Shown here in pieces: positions 8,462 through 17,652 of a DNA stretch of 64,000 nt. The DNA comes from Polynucleobacter sp. JS-JIR-5-A7 (GTDB lineage Bacteria; Pseudomonadota; Gammaproteobacteria; Burkholderiales; Burkholderiaceae). Made by a program: the position numbers and the translations under genes. The notes under the pieces were generated by a model. The model had not been told where the DNA came from, made no database searches, and saw nothing but the letters and a program-made list of their open reading frames with translations. The stretch is taken from NCBI RefSeq assembly GCF_018687935.1, contig NZ_CP061308.1, positions 1,048,048-1,112,047 on the forward strand, in the 5' to 3' direction. Position 1 is the first letter of the stretch, and each line of letters starts with the position of its first letter.

Positions 8462-9799
8462 TTAGTTTAGCTTGCTTAACTCTTCAAAGCTAATCGCCTT
8501 ATCGTTCACCTTAGCTAAAGATGTGAAATATTTAATCACATTGTCTTCTAACACCAGATTTTCAATGTCTTTTAGGCGGCTTGGGTTGCTATAGAACCAA
8601 CGAACTACTTCTTTAGGATCTTCGTAAGTAGCTGCCTGTTCATCAATTTCAGTCTTGATTTGGTCGGCAGTAGCTGCCAGGTTATTTTGCTTTACCAAGT
8701 CGCCTAAGATCAAACCAAGGCGCACCCGCTTGAGTGCCTGCTCAGCAAAAATCTCTGGAGGGATTGGGGCATCCTTAGCGTTTGGCACGCCGCGTTGAAT
8801 GAGGTCTTCACGCGCACCTTGAACTAAGCGTTCCTGTTCAGACGCAACTAATGATTTAGGAACATCGAGTTCACATAATTCATTCACTTTGTCCATGACT
8901 TCACTTTTTAATAAGGAAGTAATGCGACGCTTTACTTCGCGATCTAAATTTTGTTTTACTTCTTCGCGCATTTTCGCAACGCCACCTTCGGTTACACCTA
9001 AGGAAAGTGCAAACGCATCATCTACTACAGGCAAGTGTGCCCAGTTAACAGACTTCACAGTAATGGTGAACTCTGCAGTTTTACCGGCTACATCTTTGCC
9101 ATGGTAATCCGCCGGGAAGCTTAATGGAAATGACTTACTCTCGCCAACCTGTAATCCTAAGGTTGCCGCTTCAAACTCAGGAAGCATGCGCCCTTCACCT
9201 AAGACATATTCGAAGTCTTCTGCTTTTCCGCCAGTAAATTCAACGCCATCAATCTTGCCAACAAAGTCGATGATCACTTGGTCACCGTTTTGCGCGGCAG
9301 TATTAGCGCCACCATCACCATGGGGGCCAGCTTCGCCTCGGGGGTGGTAATGCACTTGTTGTTTACGCAATACGTCAAGTGCACGATCTATTTCTGCGTC
9401 ACCAATCTCAGTGGTGTACTTAGTTACTTCCGCTTTACTGAAATCACCGACCTTGACTTCAGGCAGTACTTCAAAGAAAGCATCAAACACAATCGTGTCA
9501 GCATCGAGTTCGCTCTTTGGTTCTAGACGAGGCTGTCCAGCCAGCTTAACGCCCTCTTTTTGACTTTGCTCGTAAAAGAGTTCAGAAGCTTTATCAAACT
9601 GGAGTTCGAAATCCACTTGCATGCCATATTGCTTTTCAACAATATTCTTAGGCACCTTGCCTGGACGGAAGCCGGCCATTTTCATGGTCTTACCAACTTT
9701 AGCCAAACGAGCTTCGCGTGCTTTTGTCAAATCAGCACGAGCGAATTCCAAAGTCATTTTGCGGTCTAACGAACCTAAATTTTCTATCTGCACAGCCAT
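8462..9799 (-). CDS. tig: Trigger factor, ribosome-associated chaperone and prolyl isomerase
   Basis: A 445-residue chaperone that binds near the ribosomal exit tunnel and meets nascent chains first. The N-terminal ribosome-binding domain contains the GFRPGKVP signature (residues 44-51); an FKBP-type domain follows (GDQVIIDFVGKIDGVEF), then the long helical C-terminal domain. A Gly/His-rich insertion (HYHPRGEAGPHGDGGANT) precedes the FKBP core and lengthens it relative to E. coli (432). The gene is the first of the tig-clpP-clpX group and lies 58 bases after tRNA-Leu on the same strand. Confidence 0.96.
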   Translation of the reverse strand: MAVQIENLGSLDRKMTLEFARADLTKAREARLAKVGKTMKMAGFRPGKVPKNIVEKQYGMQVDFELQFDKASELFYEQSQKEGVKLAGQPRLEPKSELDADTIVFDAFFEVLPEVKVGDFSKAEVTKYTTEIGDAEIDRALDVLRKQQVHYHPRGEAGPHGDGGANTAAQNGDQVIIDFVGKIDGVEFTGGKAEDFEYVLGEGRMLPEFEAATLGLQVGESKSFPLSFPADYHGKDVAGKTAEFTITVKSVNWAHLPVVDDAFALSLGVTEGGVAKMREEVKQNLDREVKRRITSLLKSEVMDKVNELCELDVPKSLVASEQERLVQGAREDLIQRGVPNAKDAPIPPEIFAEQALKRVRLGLILGDLVKQNNLAATADQIKTEIDEQAATYEDPKEVVRWFYSNPSRLKDIENLVLEDNVIKYFTSLAKVNDKAISFEELSKLN

Positions 9800-9856
9800 T
9801 CTCGTCTCTTAATTGAAGATCTGGAAATGTGAAGTCCAAGCCAAGTAGCAATCTTG

Positions 9857-9943
9857 TGGTGCGAGGAGGGGGACTCGAACCCCCACACCATTTCTGGCGT
9901 CAGGACCTAAACCTGGTGCGTCTACCAATTTCGCCATCCTCGC
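9857..9943 (-). tRNA. tRNA-Leu (anticodon TAG)
   Basis: An 87-base class II tRNA on the minus strand: 5' GCGAGGA pairs with TCCTCGC, the anticodon stem closes on loop TTTAGGT (anticodon TAG, reading CTA), a long variable arm follows, the T-arm is GGGGG-TTCGAGT-CCCCC, and CCA is encoded. Immediately upstream of tig, a frequent arrangement in Betaproteobacteria. Confidence 0.96.
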
Positions 9944-10010
9944 GATATCCGCAAACACTGCCGAGCTTAAACTTCACTCTAAAGACCGTAATTCTACAAT
10001 GCTTGAGGGT

Positions 10011-10601
10011 CTATAGGATCCTGCAGGCCTCATCAAAGGATGGGCGGGGAAGACGTGGCATCAAGCTAGAGGCATCTCCATAGCCAATATTGAGCAAAAA
10101 GTTCGCTTTTAACCTGCCGCCAGGGAAAAACTCAGCGTTCACCTTATCAGCATCAAAGCCACTCATAGCGCCACAATCTAGGCCTAGGGCTCTAACAGCC
10201 AAGATCAAATAAGCGCCTTGCAAGCTAGAGTTTCTGAAAGCCGTTGACTGAATATAGTCATCTTTCCCGATAAACCAACTTTTCGCATCTACATGGGGGA
10301 AAAGCTTAGGTAGCTGTTCATAAAAATCCAGATCCATACCAATAATGGCAGTTACTGGTGCACTTCTGGTTTTATCCACATTACTTGGATTAACGCAGGC
10401 TACTAAACGCTCTTTTTCCGCCGAGCTTTTGACAAAAAGAATGTGGGCTGGATTGCTGTTTACGGATGTGGGTGCAAATTTATAGAGCTCGTAAATTTGC
10501 TTCAGTTGCTCATCGCTGACGGATTTTGGTTGCCATGCATTATGCGTGCGTGCATCTATAAATAATTGCTTTAGTGCTACTTGATCAATGGAATGACCCA
10601 T
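10011..10601 (-). CDS. rutE: Nitroreductase-family malonic semialdehyde reductase, RutE-like
   Basis: A 196-residue FMN-dependent oxidoreductase, matching the usual length of RutE, which reduces malonic semialdehyde to 3-hydroxypropionate in the uracil-degradation Rut route. The N-terminal FAPTSVNSNPAHILFV block and the C-terminal GLDCGAMSGFD and NFLLNIGYGD blocks are typical of the RutE/HadB branch. The start is placed at the ATG at 10601 (MGHSIDQVAL); the frame is open further upstream but there overlaps ispF. No other rut genes are near, so the physiological substrate here is uncertain. It follows ispF by 28 bases. Confidence 0.8.
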   Translation of the reverse strand: MGHSIDQVALKQLFIDARTHNAWQPKSVSDEQLKQIYELYKFAPTSVNSNPAHILFVKSSAEKERLVACVNPSNVDKTRSAPVTAIIGMDLDFYEQLPKLFPHVDAKSWFIGKDDYIQSTAFRNSSLQGAYLILAVRALGLDCGAMSGFDADKVNAEFFPGGRLKANFLLNIGYGDASSLMPRLPRPSFDEACRIL

Positions 10602-10629
10602 GAACTGCTCCAATGAGATTGAGAAAATA

Positions 10630-11133
10630 TTATGACTTGTAAAGTAATGCCACGGCGTGCACTGCAATACCCTCGCCTCTACCAAGATGTCCAAGAGATT
10701 CATTTGTCTTGGCTTTGAGATTGACATGACTTGGTGTAACGGCAAGATCATGGGCAATATTACGAACCATCTCTGGTAAGAATTCAGCTAACTTGGGTTT
10801 TTGGCAGATGATGGTGGCATCCACATTGCCCACATGATATCCAGCAGCTTGAATCTTTTGTAATGCTGATCTAATTAAAATGCGGCTATCCATATCTTTG
10901 AATTGTGGATCAGTATCAGGAAACAGCTGACCAATATCATTCAAGCCTGCAGCACCTAGCAAAGCATCTGTCAGTGAATGTAATAACGCATCAGCATCTG
11001 AATGCCCTAACAAGCCCTTCTCATAAGGGACATGCACTCCGCCAAGAATAAGCTTGCGATCTGCCACTAAAGCATGCACGTCATAGCCTTGACCAATACG
11101 GAACTGAGGAATGTGAGGAGTAGTTTGTGTCAT
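10630..11133 (-). CDS. ispF: 2-C-methyl-D-erythritol 2,4-cyclodiphosphate synthase
   Basis: A 167-residue enzyme of the MEP isoprenoid pathway that cyclises CDP-methylerythritol 2-phosphate with release of CMP. The metal-binding DxH is in GYDVHAL (Asp18, His20), a further His is in LGHSDADALLH, and the substrate loop is TNESLGHLGRGEG. A homotrimer acting in the cytoplasm. It lies 10 bases after ispD, with which it is commonly paired. Confidence 0.96.
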   Translation of the reverse strand: MTQTTPHIPQFRIGQGYDVHALVADRKLILGGVHVPYEKGLLGHSDADALLHSLTDALLGAAGLNDIGQLFPDTDPQFKDMDSRILIRSALQKIQAAGYHVGNVDATIICQKPKLAEFLPEMVRNIAHDLAVTPSHVNLKAKTNESLGHLGRGEGIAVHAVALLYKS

Positions 11134-11143
11134 AGCTAGATCT

Positions 11144-11911
11144 TTATGAATGACTAGAGTTCAAAAGCAATTGCATTAATTCCCAATCGGCTGGATGAGT
11201 CACTTTGAAATTGCGAGTGGCACCCTCGATGAGTAGTGGTTTAACGCCTGATAACTCCATTGCACTGGCTTCATCAGTGACATCTGCTTCTTGTCTAATG
11301 GCATCTTGCAGCGCATCGTGTAATTTTTTTATACCAAACATTTGTGGCGTTTGAGCTTGCCAAAGATGTTTGCGAGGAATCGTTTTCTCTGTATGTGGCA
11401 TATTGCCAGCAACCACAGAATCAAGATCGGCTTGCTTCAAAGTATCTGCTAATGGGATGGCCAATAAGCCTCCTGATGATGATTTCACGACAGAGGTGAT
11501 GAGCTTATCGATTAAGGCTGGAGTAATGCCAGGACGGGCAGCGTCATGAACTAATACCCAATCATCAGCAGAGATGCCTGATTTCAACAATGCGCTCAAG
11601 GTATTGCGAACGGTTTCTTGGCGAGTGGGTCCACCGGTTGGTAAAAAGTGAATGGGCTTACCGTTCTCGCCGCTATTCATGCCATCGGCAAGAGTCTTGA
11701 GAATGGGGTTATCAATAAAACCAGGGGCAACACCGATCCATATAGACTCGATTTGGGGGGAATGCATGAAAGCTTCAAGGGCATAAGCCAACATCGGCTT
11801 TCCTGCCAACTGCTGAAACTGCTTAGGAAGCTCACCGCCTAGGCGAGAACCAGACCCTGCGGTTGGCAAGAGTGCGTGGCATTTCACTGTAGATTGATTT
11901 CCTAAGCCCAT
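11144..11911 (-). CDS. ispD: 2-C-methyl-D-erythritol 4-phosphate cytidylyltransferase
   Basis: A 255-residue nucleotidyltransferase that joins CTP and MEP in the MEP pathway. The CTP-binding loop is LLPTAGSGSRLGGELPKQF near the N terminus; VHDAARPGI and the late TDEASAMELSG block are also characteristic. The start is placed at the ATG at 11911 (MGLGNQ); an ATG 36 bases further upstream would run into the divergent mfd start at 11935, leaving no promoter room. It forms an operon with ispF and probably rutE. Confidence 0.93.
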   Translation of the reverse strand: MGLGNQSTVKCHALLPTAGSGSRLGGELPKQFQQLAGKPMLAYALEAFMHSPQIESIWIGVAPGFIDNPILKTLADGMNSGENGKPIHFLPTGGPTRQETVRNTLSALLKSGISADDWVLVHDAARPGITPALIDKLITSVVKSSSGGLLAIPLADTLKQADLDSVVAGNMPHTEKTIPRKHLWQAQTPQMFGIKKLHDALQDAIRQEADVTDEASAMELSGVKPLLIEGATRNFKVTHPADWELMQLLLNSSHS

Positions 11912-11934
11912 GCCTGATTCTATAATGAGCGCAG

Positions 11935-14900
11935 ATGTCTGATGCATTAAATCTAGTACCCCCCATACCTGCGCCGCGGGCTGGGCAGCGCTTTACCTTC
12001 TCGGGGCTAGTAGGATCAGCTGATGCGGCTTTGCTTGCCCAATCTGCCCTGCGCTACCGCAACGATTTCTCCGTCATGGTGATTTTCTGTGCCCATGCCC
12101 AAGAAGCCCAAAGACTGGTTGAAGAGATTCCTGCTTTTGCTCCGAAACTCAAGGTCCGCTTATTGCCAGATTGGGAAATCCTCCCCTACGATCTCTTCTC
12201 GCCACACCAAGATTTAGTTTCGGAGCGACTCGCCACCCTCTATGAGTTACTCAATGGAAGTTGTGACATTGTTTTAGTTCCAGTGACTACTGCGCTCCAG
12301 CGTCTAGGTCCCCCGCAATTTTTATCAGGTCACACGTTTTTCTTCAGACAAGGCGATAAGCTCAATGAATCAGCCTTAAGACTGCAATTGCAACAAGCGG
12401 GTTACGACCCTGTCAGCGCTGTGATGCGACCAGGTGAATATAGTATTCGTGGTGGCCTCATCGACTTATTTCCCATGGGCTCCAGCTTGCCCTATCGTCT
12501 CGATTTGTTTGGTGATGAGATTGAGCAGATCCGCTCTTTTGATCCTGATACACAACGCAGCTTGTATCCTGTAAAAGAGGTTCGATTACTACCGGGTCAC
12601 GAGTTTCCCTTTAATGATGAAGCACGCACTGCCTTTAGAGGCCGTTGGCGCGAGGTATTTGAAGGTGACCCAACCCGTTGCACCATCTACAAGGATGCCA
12701 ACCTAGGTATACCCAGTGCTGGCATCGAATCCTACTTACCTTTATTTTTTGAAGAGCAGTCCAGTCTATTTGATTACTTCCCTAGATCGGGTGATCCCGT
12801 TTGGCTAGTCAACATTGGTAATGCAGAAGAATCTATTCGCAGTTTTTGGAAAGACACTCTCTCTCGCTATGAATTTCTCAAACATGACTTAGATCGCCCA
12901 ATTCTTCCGCCAAAAGAATTATTTCTCGATGTGGATGAATTCTTCACCACCACTAAGCCCTATGCCCGCTTAGTTTTAGACAATGAAGAGAATGAGGCCA
13001 AGCAATTTTTACCCGTTCCTGATGTTGCTGTTCATCGCCGCGATACTGATCCGATAGCGCGCTTGCGCCAGCTTGTTGCTCAAGAGAAACTCCGCATCCT
13101 GATGTGTAGTGATAGTGCGGGACGTAAAGAATCTATTCGGCAATTGCTTGAGGAAAGTAATTCTGTAACTGGTCAACATGGTAAGCCGCTTTTCCAGCTC
13201 AAGCCTAAAGGCTTTGAAAGCATCGCTGATTTCATGAAAAGTGATGCTCTGTTTGGCTTAGTGACTGCCTCACTTTTTAATGGCTTTCTTTGGCAAGCAG
13301 AAAATGTACTGGTTATTACAGAGGCAGAATTATTTACCTCAACAGCAAGACAAAGACGTAAGAGTAAAGGTTCAGAAAATGCTGATCCCGATATGCTCTT
13401 TAAGGATTTGTCTGAGCTCAAGATTGGCGACCCGGTAGTACATGCAGAACATGGGATCGGTCGATACCAAGGATTAGTTCTACTTAATCTTGTCCCATCT
13501 AAAGAAGCGCCCATTTTTGAAGAGTTCTTGCACTTGCAATACGCGGGGCAAGCAACACTGTATGTACCCGTTCAGCAATTACAGATGGTGACCCGTTACG
13601 CGGGCTCTGACCCTGATTCGGCACCCTTGCATCAACTGGGCTCTGGTCAGTGGGATAAAGCCAAAAGAAAAGCTGCTCAACAAATTCGCGATACGGCTGC
13701 AGAACTCTTAGGCCTTTATGCAGCCAGAGCCATTCGTAAAGGACATGCGTTTGAATTCTCAGCCCATGACTATGCAGCATTTGCTGAAAGTTTTGGCTTT
13801 GAAGAAACACCCGATCAGGCCAACGCCATTGCAGCAGTGATAGGCGATATGACTAGCGGCACTCCAATGGATCGCTTAGTGTGCGGTGATGTTGGCTTTG
13901 GCAAAACAGAAGTTGCTCTACGCGCAAGCTTTGTCGCCGTAATGGGTGGCAAACAGGTTGCCATTTTGGCTCCAACCACCTTACTTGCCGAACAACATGT
14001 CGCCACTTGGAAAGATCGCTTTGCTGATTGGCCGGTGAAAATTGTTGAGCTATCTCGCTTTAAGACCACGAAAGAAATTAATGCAGCGCTTGAAGCGATC
14101 GCCAAAGGAGAAGCCGACATCATTATCGGCACCCATAAATTGCTCTCTAAAGAAACGCAATTTGCTAATCTGGGTTTAGTCATCGTGGATGAAGAGCATC
14201 GGTTTGGAGTGCGTCAAAAGGATGCGCTCAAAGCCTTACGTGCAGAAGTTGATATTCTGACTTTGACGGCTACACCCATCCCAAGAACATTGGGGATGGC
14301 AATGGAAGGACTGCGCGAGTTCTCCATTATAGCAACGGCACCACAAAAACGCTTAGCAATTAAGACCTTTGTTCGTCGTGAAGGAGATGGCGTCATTCGT
14401 GAAGCTGTCCTACGTGAGATTAAGCGTGGTGGTCAGGTCTACTTCTTGCACAATGAAGTAGAAACGATTCAAAATCGTAAACACGCTTTGCAGGAGCTGA
14501 TTCCTGAGGCGAGCATCAGCGTGGCTCACGGGCAAATGCATGAAAGAGAGCTTGAATCTGTCATGCGTGAGTTTGTCACTCAACGCACCAATATTCTGCT
14601 GTGTACTACCATTATTGAGACCGGCATCGATGTACCTACAGCTAACACCATCATCATGCATCGTGCGGATAAGTTTGGCTTGGCGCAGTTACATCAACTG
14701 CGTGGTCGTGTTGGGCGCTCTCACCATCAGGCTTATGCATACCTATTGGTACCTGATCCTGAGGCCCTCAGTAAACAAGCCCAATTGCGTTTGAATGCTA
14801 TTCAAGCCATGGAAGAGCTTGGCTCTGGCTTCTACTTAGCGATGCACGATTTAGAGATACGCGGTGCTGGGGAAGTCTTAGGGGATAAACAGTCGGGCGA

Positions 14901-15471
14901 AATTCATGAAATTGGCTTTCAGCTATATACCGAGATGCTTAATCGCGCGGTGAAGTCTCTGCGTAGTGGTAAGGAGCCAGACCTGCTCTCTCCTTTGCAA
15001 GCCACTACCGATGTCAATTTAGGTGTGCCCGCCCTGTTCCCTGAAGACTATTGCCCTGACGTACATGAGCGCCTCTCTTTATATAAGCGCTTTGCTGGTT
15101 GTAATGATTTTTCCGAATTAATGGGTCTACGTGAAGAGTTGGTAGATCGCTTTGGCGATTTACCAGACCAAGCCAAATCTTTTTATGAAACCCACCGCCT
15201 GCGTTTAGAAATGGTTGGTTTTGGTATTAAGAAAATAGATGCCAGCACAGCTTCTATCCAAATTCAATTTATTCCAAACCCACCGATTGACCCAATGAAG
15301 ATTATTCAGCTGATTCAGTCATCAAAACACATTCAGCTGAATGGCCAAGATAAGTTAAAAGTACTGCCCCAAAAAGACCGAGAGTTTGAGAAGCTTGAGC
15401 AGCGCTTGGATGTCATTCGACAAGTTTTGCGCCGCTTAAACGAGTCAGCCGTTCTAAGCACTATCATTTAG
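11935..15471 (+). CDS. mfd: Transcription-repair coupling factor Mfd
   Basis: A 1178-residue DNA translocase that removes RNA polymerase stalled at lesions and recruits UvrA. Order of parts: UvrB-like N-terminal region (about 15-350), RNA-polymerase interaction domain beginning GDPVVHAEHGIGRYQGL, RecG-like motor with Walker A GDVGFGKTEVA and motif II VDEEHRFG, the TATPIPRTLGMA and GRVGRSHHQAYAY motifs, and a C-terminal regulatory domain. Length is close to E. coli Mfd (1148). Its start is 23 bases from that of the divergent ispD. serB follows after only two bases. Confidence 0.97.
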   Translation: MSDALNLVPPIPAPRAGQRFTFSGLVGSADAALLAQSALRYRNDFSVMVIFCAHAQEAQRLVEEIPAFAPKLKVRLLPDWEILPYDLFSPHQDLVSERLATLYELLNGSCDIVLVPVTTALQRLGPPQFLSGHTFFFRQGDKLNESALRLQLQQAGYDPVSAVMRPGEYSIRGGLIDLFPMGSSLPYRLDLFGDEIEQIRSFDPDTQRSLYPVKEVRLLPGHEFPFNDEARTAFRGRWREVFEGDPTRCTIYKDANLGIPSAGIESYLPLFFEEQSSLFDYFPRSGDPVWLVNIGNAEESIRSFWKDTLSRYEFLKHDLDRPILPPKELFLDVDEFFTTTKPYARLVLDNEENEAKQFLPVPDVAVHRRDTDPIARLRQLVAQEKLRILMCSDSAGRKESIRQLLEESNSVTGQHGKPLFQLKPKGFESIADFMKSDALFGLVTASLFNGFLWQAENVLVITEAELFTSTARQRRKSKGSENADPDMLFKDLSELKIGDPVVHAEHGIGRYQGLVLLNLVPSKEAPIFEEFLHLQYAGQATLYVPVQQLQMVTRYAGSDPDSAPLHQLGSGQWDKAKRKAAQQIRDTAAELLGLYAARAIRKGHAFEFSAHDYAAFAESFGFEETPDQANAIAAVIGDMTSGTPMDRLVCGDVGFGKTEVALRASFVAVMGGKQVAILAPTTLLAEQHVATWKDRFADWPVKIVELSRFKTTKEINAALEAIAKGEADIIIGTHKLLSKETQFANLGLVIVDEEHRFGVRQKDALKALRAEVDILTLTATPIPRTLGMAMEGLREFSIIATAPQKRLAIKTFVRREGDGVIREAVLREIKRGGQVYFLHNEVETIQNRKHALQELIPEASISVAHGQMHERELESVMREFVTQRTNILLCTTIIETGIDVPTANTIIMHRADKFGLAQLHQLRGRVGRSHHQAYAYLLVPDPEALSKQAQLRLNAIQAMEELGSGFYLAMHDLEIRGAGEVLGDKQSGEIHEIGFQLYTEMLNRAVKSLRSGKEPDLLSPLQATTDVNLGVPALFPEDYCPDVHERLSLYKRFAGCNDFSELMGLREELVDRFGDLPDQAKSFYETHRLRLEMVGFGIKKIDASTASIQIQFIPNPPIDPMKIIQLIQSSKHIQLNGQDKLKVLPQKDREFEKLEQRLDVIRQVLRRLNESAVLSTII

Positions 15472-15473
15472 CT

Positions 15474-16373
15474 ATGCCTAAGCACCAACCGCACCAAACT
15501 CTTGTCGCTCTTTCTCGGGAACCCATTTCTGAAAAGCTCATTTTTGAACTGAAGGATCGGGCTTTGCAGTTTGGCGCCACTTTGCACAGTCTTGGCGGTC
15601 AAAGATCGAACGGCCCATACCATTCAGATCGTTGGGATTGCAATCAGCACCTAGACATCACTCAGAGAGAATCTTTACGGTCTATTGCAAATATCCATCG
15701 GGTAGACCTATGCTTTCTGCAATCAAATTTAATGGTACAAGATATTCGTGTTCTTGCCATGGATATGGACTCTACCCTCATCAATATTGAATGCATCGAT
15801 GAGATTGCAGACTTTACGGGCAAAAAATCAGCCGTTGCCCAAATTACTGAAGCCACAATGCGCGGTGAGATTAAAGATTTTAAAGAAAGTTTGCGCAGAC
15901 GCGTAGCGCTTTTAGAGGGTGTACACGCTGATGCTTTGGAATCAGTCTATCGTGAACGCTTACGCCCAAATCCTGGTGCCATTGAGCTTCTTGCAGGCGC
16001 CCATCAACGTGGACTCTATACCCTGCTCGTCTCTGGAGGCTTTACCTTCTTCACAGAAAAATTACGGCAACAATTGGGATTCAAGCAATCCCAAGCTAAT
16101 ACGCTCGAGATCATTGATGGCAGGCTCACTGGCAAGGTGCTCGGCGATATTGTTGATGGCGCCGCGAAAGCGGCTCATTTAGATGACGCCTGCCGCAACT
16201 TAGGTTGCAGCAAAGCCAACGCAATCACGATGGGTGATGGTGCAAACGATCTGATCATGATGAATGGCTCAGGTATTAGTGTTGCCTATCAAGCAAAACC
16301 CATCGTTAAAGAAAAAGCCGACGCGGCTTTTGACCACGTCGGCTTGGATGCTGCTTTGCTGCTGATTACTTAA
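15474..16373 (+). CDS. serB: Phosphoserine phosphatase SerB
   Basis: A 299-residue HAD-superfamily phosphatase that carries out the last step of serine synthesis. Motif I is MDMDSTLI (the DxDxT nucleophile), motif II VSGGFTFF, and motif IV GDGANDLIMM. The first 90 residues form a poorly conserved ACT-like domain as in E. coli SerB. Only two bases separate it from mfd, so the two are cotranscribed. It converges with the thiolase gene, whose end is 15 bases away. Confidence 0.95.
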   Translation: MPKHQPHQTLVALSREPISEKLIFELKDRALQFGATLHSLGGQRSNGPYHSDRWDCNQHLDITQRESLRSIANIHRVDLCFLQSNLMVQDIRVLAMDMDSTLINIECIDEIADFTGKKSAVAQITEATMRGEIKDFKESLRRRVALLEGVHADALESVYRERLRPNPGAIELLAGAHQRGLYTLLVSGGFTFFTEKLRQQLGFKQSQANTLEIIDGRLTGKVLGDIVDGAAKAAHLDDACRNLGCSKANAITMGDGANDLIMMNGSGISVAYQAKPIVKEKADAAFDHVGLDAALLLIT

Positions 16374-16388
16374 GATTACTTAGGCGAT

Positions 16389-17573
16389 TTACATACGCTC
16401 AAAAATAGTCGCAATACCTTGACCGCCACCGATACACATGGTGACCAAAGCATATTTGCCTTGTACACGCTGTAATTCATGAAGCGCTTTAGTTGCAATC
16501 GCTGCACCAGAGCAGCCAATAGGGTGACCTAAAGCAATCGCTCCACCATTCACGTTCGTCTTAGCAGGATCTAAACCGAGGCCTTTCGTAACTGCCAAAG
16601 CTTGCGCTGCAAACGCTTCGTTAGACTCGATCACATCGATTTGATCTAATTTCAGGCCAGCGCGCTCCAGAGCAAGTTTGGTCGCAGGGATTGGGCCTTC
16701 GCCCATAATGTGGTTTGGAACGCCAGCTACTGCGTATGACACTAAACGTGCGATAGGTTTATGCCCAGCCTTCTTAGCAGTTTCAGCATCAGCCAATACA
16801 AAAAACGCTGCGCCGTCATTAATACCAGATGCATTGCCAGCAGTCACTGAGCCGCCTTCTTTTTTAAACACGGCCTTCATCTTGGCAAGTGTTTCCATAG
16901 TGGTATCAGGCTTGCAATGCTCATCGGTATCAAACACGATGTCGCCCTTGCGAGTTTTGATCGTGATTGGAACGATTTGTGATTTAAAGCGGCCTTCTTT
17001 AATGGCATTTGCTGCACGACGGTGTGACTCCACTGCCAATGCATCTTGCTCTTCACGGGTGAGCTTCCATTTTTCAACCAGGTTTTCTGCTGTAACGCCC
17101 ATATGGCCAACACCAAATGGATCAGTTAGAACAGCCACCATTAAATCGAGCATTTTGGTATCACCCATACGAGCGCCACTGCGCATCGCTGGTGAACCAT
17201 ACATACCGCGCGACATTACTTCAACACCACCACCAATACCGTAATCACAATCACCCAACATAATTTGCTGAGCAGTGGTCACAATCGCTTGCAAACCAGA
17301 ACTGCACAAACGGTTCAGCGCCATTGCGACAGAATCCATAGGCAAACCTGCCTGAATCGAAGCAACCCGTGCAACGTAAGCGTAACGACTATCAGTTGGA
17401 ATCGTGTTGCCAACCGTCACGTAATTAATCAAAGCGGGATCTACACCAGAGCGAGTTACTGCTTCTTTCATGACGATTCCACCAAGCTCTGAAGGCTCAA
17501 AGCTGCTCAAAGAACCATTGAAGGTACCGATTGCTGAACGAACAGCACTTAAGACAACGACATCACGACTCAT
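16389..17573 (-). CDS. Acetyl-CoA acetyltransferase / beta-ketothiolase, BktB-like
   Basis: A 394-residue thiolase, the same length as Cupriavidus necator BktB. The acylated Cys is in NRLCSSGLQA, the active-site His in GHPIGCSGA and the second Cys in CIGGGQGIATIFE. Thiolases of this type condense two acetyl-CoA, or propionyl-CoA with acetyl-CoA, as the entry to PHA synthesis, or run in reverse in degradation. I start it at ATG 17573 (MSRDVVVLSAV), as in homologues. It is the likely PhaA activity for the phaC-phaB-phaR genes upstream on the same strand, and propionyl-CoA use would link it to the propionate cluster at 29-37 kb. Confidence 0.87.
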   Translation of the reverse strand: MSRDVVVLSAVRSAIGTFNGSLSSFEPSELGGIVMKEAVTRSGVDPALINYVTVGNTIPTDSRYAYVARVASIQAGLPMDSVAMALNRLCSSGLQAIVTTAQQIMLGDCDYGIGGGVEVMSRGMYGSPAMRSGARMGDTKMLDLMVAVLTDPFGVGHMGVTAENLVEKWKLTREEQDALAVESHRRAANAIKEGRFKSQIVPITIKTRKGDIVFDTDEHCKPDTTMETLAKMKAVFKKEGGSVTAGNASGINDGAAFFVLADAETAKKAGHKPIARLVSYAVAGVPNHIMGEGPIPATKLALERAGLKLDQIDVIESNEAFAAQALAVTKGLGLDPAKTNVNGGAIALGHPIGCSGAAIATKALHELQRVQGKYALVTMCIGGGQGIATIFERM

Positions 17574-17652
17574 ATCAATCCCCTTAGCTATGCCCAAAAA
17601 TGGGCTGAATTTCCACTTACTTCATTAAACAAATAATATATTTAAAAAATCT